Source: Enteractinococcus helveticum
GTDB lineage: Bacteria; Actinomycetota; Actinomycetes; Actinomycetales; Micrococcaceae
DNA: 18,338 nt
Direction of reading: 5' to 3'
NCBI RefSeq assembly: GCF_020742345.1
Contig: NZ_DYXC01000143.1
Coordinates: forward strand, 1-18,338
Below are positions 14,744-18,338 of this stretch, in pieces. Position numbers and translations under genes: made by a program. How positions within the stretch are numbered: the stretch's first letter is position 1; every line of letters starts with the position of its first letter. The notes beneath the pieces are model-generated. The model ran no database searches. It was not told the DNA's origin and saw nothing but the letters and a program-made list of their open reading frames with translations.

Positions 14744-14758
14744 TGGCGTCATACGCCA
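14744..14758. repeat. Short palindrome downstream of the hydrolase gene
   Basis: TGGCGT and ACGCCA form a perfect 6-pair stem with a 3-base loop. It lies about 80 bases past the hydrolase stop on the minus strand. No T-run follows in either direction; it may be a weak hairpin at the end of that transcript or a binding site. Confidence 0.35.
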
Positions 14759-14835
14759 CGAAGGGTATACGCAGTATTATCGAATCTGCCCGGCTCGAGT
14801 CCGCCCCACGGAGTGCTTTTATAGATCTTGGAATT

Positions 14836-15639
14836 TTAAGAATGAGATCCGTTTAGTGATACAGCACTCTTCTCGATGTAAGCATGCATAGCATCGGCGA
14901 GATCATTGGGGTGAGACCAATGAGGCATGTGTCCAGCGTTATCGATAAAACGCACCTCACGGTCTGGTTGACTCGCCACATACGCCTTAATATCGTCAAC
15001 TGATCGTGCCTTATCATTGGTTCCAACGATCACGTGTATCTTTGATTGCACGCTATCCAATACACCGGCGTCAAGACCCAACGTGCAGGCCTCAGCACTC
15101 GCTAGTAAAGTTTCTACAGGCATTTGTTGTAGCGCCGAAACAAACTCATTTTGTTGCTCAGGGTCTAATGCCTCGCCACCATACCAATTCGTGACACAGC
15201 GTTGCGCAGTGTCATACGAAAGATAGCCAGTAGACAGTAGTTCGTTGACCGCTGGATTAGAATTTTTCTGGGGAGGTGGATCAGGAACAATACTCAGCAT
15301 GGTCAGTGAGTTCAGAACTTGTGGTTGAGTGGATGCAACTACACACGCAATGTACACGCCCATGGAGTGTGCCACGACGTCAACCGGGTTCGTGAAGCGA
15401 CGGTATAGCTCACTGCCCAGCCGATCTGCGGCGACAGCAAAATAGTCTTCTGATTTGGGAACCGATGTCGAGTCTTTTGTATACCCGGGTGCGGCAGCAA
15501 TCCAGACTTCATACCCACGAAGCTCGAGTTTTGGAATTAAACGGTCCCAATATCGCGCATCGCACCCCCAACCATGGAGCAATACCAGAGGGCGCCCAGG
15601 ACGTTCAGAGACCAGTTCTAATACGGGTACGTTAGACAT
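14836..15639 (-). CDS. Alpha/beta hydrolase (BioH/enol-lactonase-like esterase)
   Basis: This 267-residue alpha/beta hydrolase has the oxyanion-hole motif LHGWG (21-25), nucleophile Ser92 in VVAHSMGVY, acid Asp209 in GTNDKAR and His237 in DNAGHMPHW. No signal peptide is visible, so it acts in the cytoplasm on an ester, lactone or C-C bond substrate. The ATG at 15639 is preferred over the in-frame TTG two codons earlier, because AGGAG lies 7 bases upstream of the ATG. Its start overlaps the end of the MFS transporter gene by 8 bases, so the two are translationally coupled and the hydrolase probably acts on what the transporter imports. It could be an enol-lactonase or an ester hydrolase; the sequence alone does not decide. 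Confidence 0.85.
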   Translation of the reverse strand: MSNVPVLELVSERPGRPLVLLHGWGCDARYWDRLIPKLELRGYEVWIAAAPGYTKDSTSVPKSEDYFAVAADRLGSELYRRFTNPVDVVAHSMGVYIACVVASTQPQVLNSLTMLSIVPDPPPQKNSNPAVNELLSTGYLSYDTAQRCVTNWYGGEALDPEQQNEFVSALQQMPVETLLASAEACTLGLDAGVLDSVQSKIHVIVGTNDKARSVDDIKAYVASQPDREVRFIDNAGHMPHWSHPNDLADAMHAYIEKSAVSLNGSHS

Positions 15640-16963
15640 GTGCAAGCTCCTGATTCCTGCGCTCTTTGAGCGTCATGAGTATCGCAGCACTTGTGAGAAA
15701 TACTGCTACCAAAAATACGGTAGCCCAGGTCGTTTCCATAGAGGGTCCCATCAGGGCTGTGATAATCAACGGTGTAAACCCACCGAGTACACTTGATAGT
15801 TGATAGCCAAGGCTCAACCCTGTGTAGCGTTCTTCGGTACTGAACTGTTCACTAATAAAGCTCGGCAACGGTCCGATAAGCGCCGCGTGGATTATTGGCA
15901 GACCAATAAAATACATCACGCTAATTAATACGAGATTGGCAGTAGCTAATACAGGGAAGAAAGCGACGACCCACACAGCAGCAACAACCAAAGACCATCC
16001 CATAATTCTTTTACGGCCGACTCGATCAGACAGCGCGGCAAAAGCGGGAATGGTGAAGATCTGCACGAACATGGCGCATGACATAACGAATAATAAGTCG
16101 CTTTGGCCCACGCCAGCATCGACCGCAAACATTATCCCGACGGTCGGAAACAAAATGGAGATGGCCGGATTAGCCATGAACGCTACGGCAATTTTTAGAA
16201 CTGTTCCTGGATTTTTAAGAATCTGAACCAGCGGAGCTTTTGGACGCGGTTTGTCTTTCTTTTCTTCCATTGCCTTAAGAAATACAGGACTTTCGGAAAC
16301 GCTATGCCGGACAAACAGCCCGACAATGAGCAGCACCGCGCTGAGTAAGAACGGAAAGCGCCAACCATAACTGTAGAAGGCGTCTTCTGGCATAGTCGCA
16401 AATAGGCCGAACATCAAGGTTCCTAGAACAGAACCGGCCGGTGCACCAGAATTGGTCCAACTGGCGCTAAAACCCCGCTGAGCAGCTCCTGAATGTTCGG
16501 CTGACATCAGTACCGCGCCACCCCATTCACCGCCAATTGCGATGCCTTGCGCTGCACGGAGCATTACTAATAAAACACCAGCGATAGGCCCAATCTGATC
16601 GGTGGTAGGCAAACACCCAATGAGGACGCTGGCTACTCCCATAATCCACATGCTCAACAGCAGCATCTTTTTACGACCCAGTCGATCACCAAAATGCCCG
16701 AATATCACTCCGCCCAAGGGCCGCGCAACATATCCGACGGCAAGCGTACCGAAAGAGACCATAGCCGCTGCCCATGCAGGGAGATCGCTGAAGAACACCT
16801 GACTAAAGACAAGACCCGATGCGGTTGCATACAGCAGAAAGTCATAGTACTCGATGGTGGTACCAAGAAAACTTGAAATAATAACTTTTCTAAGCTCTCG
16901 AGGGTCTGATGCCGTTGAATCATTCAACGGCTTTTTCTCAATATTTTCTTCAACGCTGGTCAC
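15632..16963 (-). CDS. MFS transporter, metabolite:H+ symporter (MHS) type
   Basis: This 443-residue, 12-helix membrane protein starts its first helix at FLGTTIEYYDFLLYATASG, the signature of the metabolite:H+ symporter subfamily (shikimate, proline/betaine, citrate, aromatic acids). The loop motif GHFGDRLGRKK (about 89-99) and its second-half copy ALSDRVGRKRI are present, and GGEWGGAVLM is typical of the group. A GTG start at 16963 is chosen: GGAGG (16969-16973) lies 5 bases upstream, and the longer frame from a TTG adds 17 residues without a ribosome site. It heads a two-gene operon with the hydrolase, under a promoter candidate at 17034-17063. An organic or aromatic acid is the likely cargo. 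Confidence 0.88.
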   Translation of the reverse strand: MTSVEENIEKKPLNDSTASDPRELRKVIISSFLGTTIEYYDFLLYATASGLVFSQVFFSDLPAWAAAMVSFGTLAVGYVARPLGGVIFGHFGDRLGRKKMLLLSMWIMGVASVLIGCLPTTDQIGPIAGVLLVMLRAAQGIAIGGEWGGAVLMSAEHSGAAQRGFSASWTNSGAPAGSVLGTLMFGLFATMPEDAFYSYGWRFPFLLSAVLLIVGLFVRHSVSESPVFLKAMEEKKDKPRPKAPLVQILKNPGTVLKIAVAFMANPAISILFPTVGIMFAVDAGVGQSDLLFVMSCAMFVQIFTIPAFAALSDRVGRKRIMGWSLVVAAVWVVAFFPVLATANLVLISVMYFIGLPIIHAALIGPLPSFISEQFSTEERYTGLSLGYQLSSVLGGFTPLIITALMGPSMETTWATVFLVAVFLTSAAILMTLKERRNQELAHV

Positions 16964-17001
16964 AAGTTCCTCCAAACAGATACGCGCCCGGAAATCACAC
17001 T

Positions 17002-17023
17002 CAGTGGGATCCAAGTCTCACTG
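17002..17023. promoter_or_regulatory. Inverted repeat just downstream of the MFS promoter
   Basis: CAGTG (17002-17006) and CACTG (17019-17023) are inverted around 12 bases, within the predicted 5' leader of the MFS/hydrolase transcript. The position suits a repressor site. The arms are short, so chance is possible. Confidence 0.25.
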
Positions 17024-17033
17024 GGTGGATAGA

Positions 17034-17063
17034 ACACTAGCAAGTGATCCATGGCACAGTCAA
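17034..17063 (-). promoter_or_regulatory. Promoter of the MFS/hydrolase operon
   Basis: On the minus strand, the -35 box TTGACT (17063-17058) and -10 box TAGTGT (17039-17034) are 18 bases apart. The transcript would start near 17027, giving a leader of about 64 bases to the GTG at 16963. Confidence 0.5.
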
Positions 17064-17213
17064 CGCTTCGAAGAAAATAAAAGAAATTGCCCATCTCAAA
17101 GATTTTATAAATCAAATACCTTCAATTGAATACATCTCTTGACTCAGCAGTTACCAGAAACCCAAAAAGACTTACCTATGGAAAATTTCTATGCTGCTTG
17201 ACATCGAAACCAC

Positions 17214-17239
17214 TAGCCACAGCAGCGCCGCTGGTGCTA
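17214..17239. repeat. Imperfect 26-base palindrome
   Basis: TAGCCACAGCAGC is followed by GCCGCTGGTGCTA. The two halves are inverted copies with 3 mismatched positions out of 13. It could fold as a hairpin or be a regulator site for the neighbouring MFS operon. No function is assigned. Confidence 0.35.
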
Positions 17240-17593
17240 CAAAGAGTAACTTGAAGGTTTTCAACATGGAGATGGGGTCACCGAATAAAAGACTAAAGAC
17301 CCCACAACAACGGCGAAGCCAGAGCAACCAGAAGGAATGACACCCCAATGGAAGCACGGGCCGACAACAACCCCTAACTGAAGCGCCCTAGATTTTACCC
17401 TGATTGCTATACAGAGTTCCGGGCCTGAGGCAAGTTCACATCCGTGCCAGTTGCGCATTTTGCATACTGGGCAACTACGGTGCGACCATGACCGGTTAAC
17501 GGCTCAGTCACGACCACGCTACGCTGGAGTGCAGGTCGTGGATCCGGAGGATATCTGCCACCAACACAGAACCCAGGCTAGGGTTCGTCCCAT

Positions 17594-17740
17594 GCGGCGA
17601 CCTTGTCGGCCGTGAAAACGGTGGTCATGGACCAACTGCCCATTGCTCGAGCGGCGGAAAAACCCGGCGTGTCATAGCATACCGCCTACGACGCGGCATT
17701 CAAGACCCGCGAACTCAGAACCCAACTGCACTCATTTTTA
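17594..17740 (+). pseudogene. Probable relic of a transposase helix-turn-helix region
   Basis: The frame through 17612 reads VKTVVMDQLPIARAAEKPGVS, then a TAG stop at 17675-17677, then HTAYDAAFKTREL. The pattern IARAAEKxGVSxHTAYDAA looks like a transposase helix-turn-helix of the ISL3 kind (Leu to Pro and probably Trp TGG to TAG changes). There is no start codon with a ribosome site and no catalytic domain nearby. The family guess is tentative; it could also be a fragment of another DNA-binding protein. Confidence 0.3.
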
Positions 17741-17759
17741 CGATCAACCGTCAAAACGT

Positions 17760-17784
17760 GGGAGTCAGCGCTGTGCTGGCTCCC
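17760..17784. repeat. Strong hairpin in the intergenic region
   Basis: GGGAGTCAGC and GCTGGCTCCC form a 10-pair stem with one T-G wobble and a 5-base loop. No T-run follows on the plus strand, and on the minus strand the stem is followed by CACGTTTTGACGG, which has only a four-T tract. It could be a weak terminator reading leftward or part of an old mobile-element end. Confidence 0.45.
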
Positions 17785-17931
17785 ATGATGTGTTATCCAA
17801 TGTGTTGCGCGCCGTCGTTGGCATCTTCACGTGGCGCACAGTCAATACTTCCGAGGTGCTGCAGTCAGTGGATTCAACACAAACATGCCACTCGATCCCG
17901 AAATAACATAAATTATTGCAACAATCAATCA

Positions 17932-17960
17932 TTGTGCATTCGAGGCAAATTTCATAAGCT
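17932..17960 (+). promoter_or_regulatory. Candidate promoter of the tannase-like gene
   Basis: TTGTGC (17932-17937) and TAAGCT (17955-17960) are separated by 17 bases and fit -35 and -10 boxes with the actinobacterial TAnnnT pattern. The transcript would start near 17967, leaving a leader of about 75 bases. Confidence 0.4.
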
Positions 17961-18041
17961 ATCCAGGTCACCCTCAAATGAGACTTCTGTCACATTGCCG
18001 TCATGGTGATATTCAATTGCTCTTCGAGAAAGGTATGCACT

Positions 18042-18338
18042 ATGAAATTTGCTCCGCCTTGGCCTGATCTCAGGCCACCACAATCGGCAGGCGCGCAAAA
18101 GAAAAACACCAGACGCCCCCGACTGCTTGCCAGCGCCGCTGCGCTGGGCCTATTCCTCACTGGGCTTGTCACTCCTGCTCATGCCGCGTCTGAATCAGCA
18201 AGTCCTGAACTTACAGATTGCACGGTGCTAACGGAGTTCGAATTTCCTGCTACCAGCATCACCTCGGTTGAAACTGTCCCCAGCGGCGAGCTATCTCATC
18301 GCGGAGAACCCGTCGGTGAGCACTGCTTGGTCACCGGT
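18042..18338 (+). CDS. Secreted tannase/feruloyl-esterase-like protein (N-terminal part only)
   Basis: The frame runs 99 codons to the window end without a stop, so only the N-terminus is seen. A long twin-basic N-region (KKNTRRPR) precedes a hydrophobic core (LLASAAALGLFLTGLVT) and the cleavage site PAHA-A, giving a Sec-type signal peptide. The mature start, DCTVLTEFEFPATSITSVETV...EHCLVTG, has the Cys-leader, ITSVETVPSGE and second-Cys pattern typical of tannase and feruloyl esterase N-termini, enzymes that cleave gallate or cinnamate esters of plant material outside the cell. The ribosome site AGAAAGG (18027-18033) is 8 bases before the ATG. The catalytic Ser-Asp-His part lies beyond the window, so the assignment is moderate. 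The MHS transporter nearby could import the released acid. Confidence 0.65.
   Translation, partial: MKFAPPWPDLRPPQSAGAQKKNTRRPRLLASAAALGLFLTGLVTPAHAASESASPELTDCTVLTEFEFPATSITSVETVPSGELSHRGEPVGEHCLVTG

Larger units (their letters stand above)
14414..14835. other. Gene-poor interval with repeated GGCACTTT motif
   Basis: This 422-base stretch lies between the TetR start and the hydrolase stop. No frame in it has a convincing ribosome site or recognisable product. It holds TGGCACTTT at 14472-14480; a perfect inverted repeat of GGCACTTT (14629-14636) and AAAGTGCC (14646-14653) with a 9-base spacer; and the separate palindrome TGGCGT-CAT-ACGCCA at 14744-14758. The repeats suggest regulator binding sites or an RNA hairpin. 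Confidence 0.5.
17064..17931. other. Long intergenic region with palindromes and decayed sequence
   Basis: No intact gene is recognisable in about 870 bases. Visible elements are an imperfect 26-base palindrome (17214-17239), TGGGGTC at 17273-17279 pairing with GACCCCA at 17298-17304, a probable transposase remnant (17594-17740) and a strong hairpin (17760-17784). The mix of repeats and broken coding sequence suggests an old mobile-element insertion. Confidence 0.5.

Noticed and set aside
14529..14891. Small frames of 62 and 70 codons between the TetR and hydrolase genes
   Set aside because: They have no convincing ribosome site, no recognisable motif, and one runs into the antisense of the hydrolase.
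1..18338. CRISPR arrays, tRNA and rRNA genes, intact insertion sequences, defence or phage genes
   Set aside because: No regularly spaced direct repeats, no cloverleaf-like sequence, no intact transposase or integrase, and no toxin, nuclease or phage protein was seen on either strand.

Overview
The window looks like a chromosomal segment of a moderate-GC actinobacterium, most likely in or near the Micrococcaceae (Micrococcales). This rests on the protein style, several GTG and TTG starts, actinobacterial-type promoters with TAnnnT -10 boxes, and a bkdABC-type branched-chain 2-oxoacid dehydrogenase operon beside an Lrp/AsnC regulator. The genus is inference; no rRNA or marker gene is present.

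Layout. (1) 1-4246: a truncated Lrp/AsnC regulator on the minus strand, divergent from a tight plus-strand operon for E1-alpha, E1-beta and E2 of a branched-chain 2-oxoacid dehydrogenase. No E3 gene is present. (2) 4255-9658, minus strand, transcribed from right to left: class III CoA-transferase, HMG-CoA-lyase-like enzyme, 2-hydroxycarboxylate transporter (2HCT family), then a thiamine-diphosphate enzyme of the acetolactate synthase type after a hairpin-rich gap. An IclR regulator (9789-10439) lies upstream with its own terminator. (3) 10740-13679, plus strand and divergent from the IclR gene: an isopropylmalate/tartrate/D-malate-type beta-decarboxylating dehydrogenase, a D-2-hydroxyacid dehydrogenase and a second compact IclR regulator. 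(4) 13694-16963, minus strand: a TetR regulator, then after a 420-base non-coding stretch an alpha/beta hydrolase overlapping an MHS-type MFS transporter. (5) 16964-18041: about 1 kb with promoters, inverted repeats and a probable transposase relic. (6) 18042-18338: the start of a secreted tannase/feruloyl-esterase-like protein, cut by the window end.

Working together. The central part (4255-13679) reads as a catabolic island for 2-hydroxy acids. The most interesting proposal is that the CoA-transferase/lyase/2HCT operon imports a tertiary 2-hydroxy diacid such as citramalate (or 3-hydroxy-3-methylglutarate), activates it to a CoA thioester and cleaves it to acetyl-CoA plus a 2-oxo or 3-oxo acid. 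If the product is pyruvate, the thiamine enzyme could consume it. The divergent dehydrogenase pair would handle secondary 2-hydroxy acids that can be oxidised directly. The right end (hydrolase, MHS transporter, tannase-like esterase) suggests extracellular ester hydrolysis followed by uptake of an organic or aromatic acid. Substrates are inferred from families and gene order; none is proven by the sequence.
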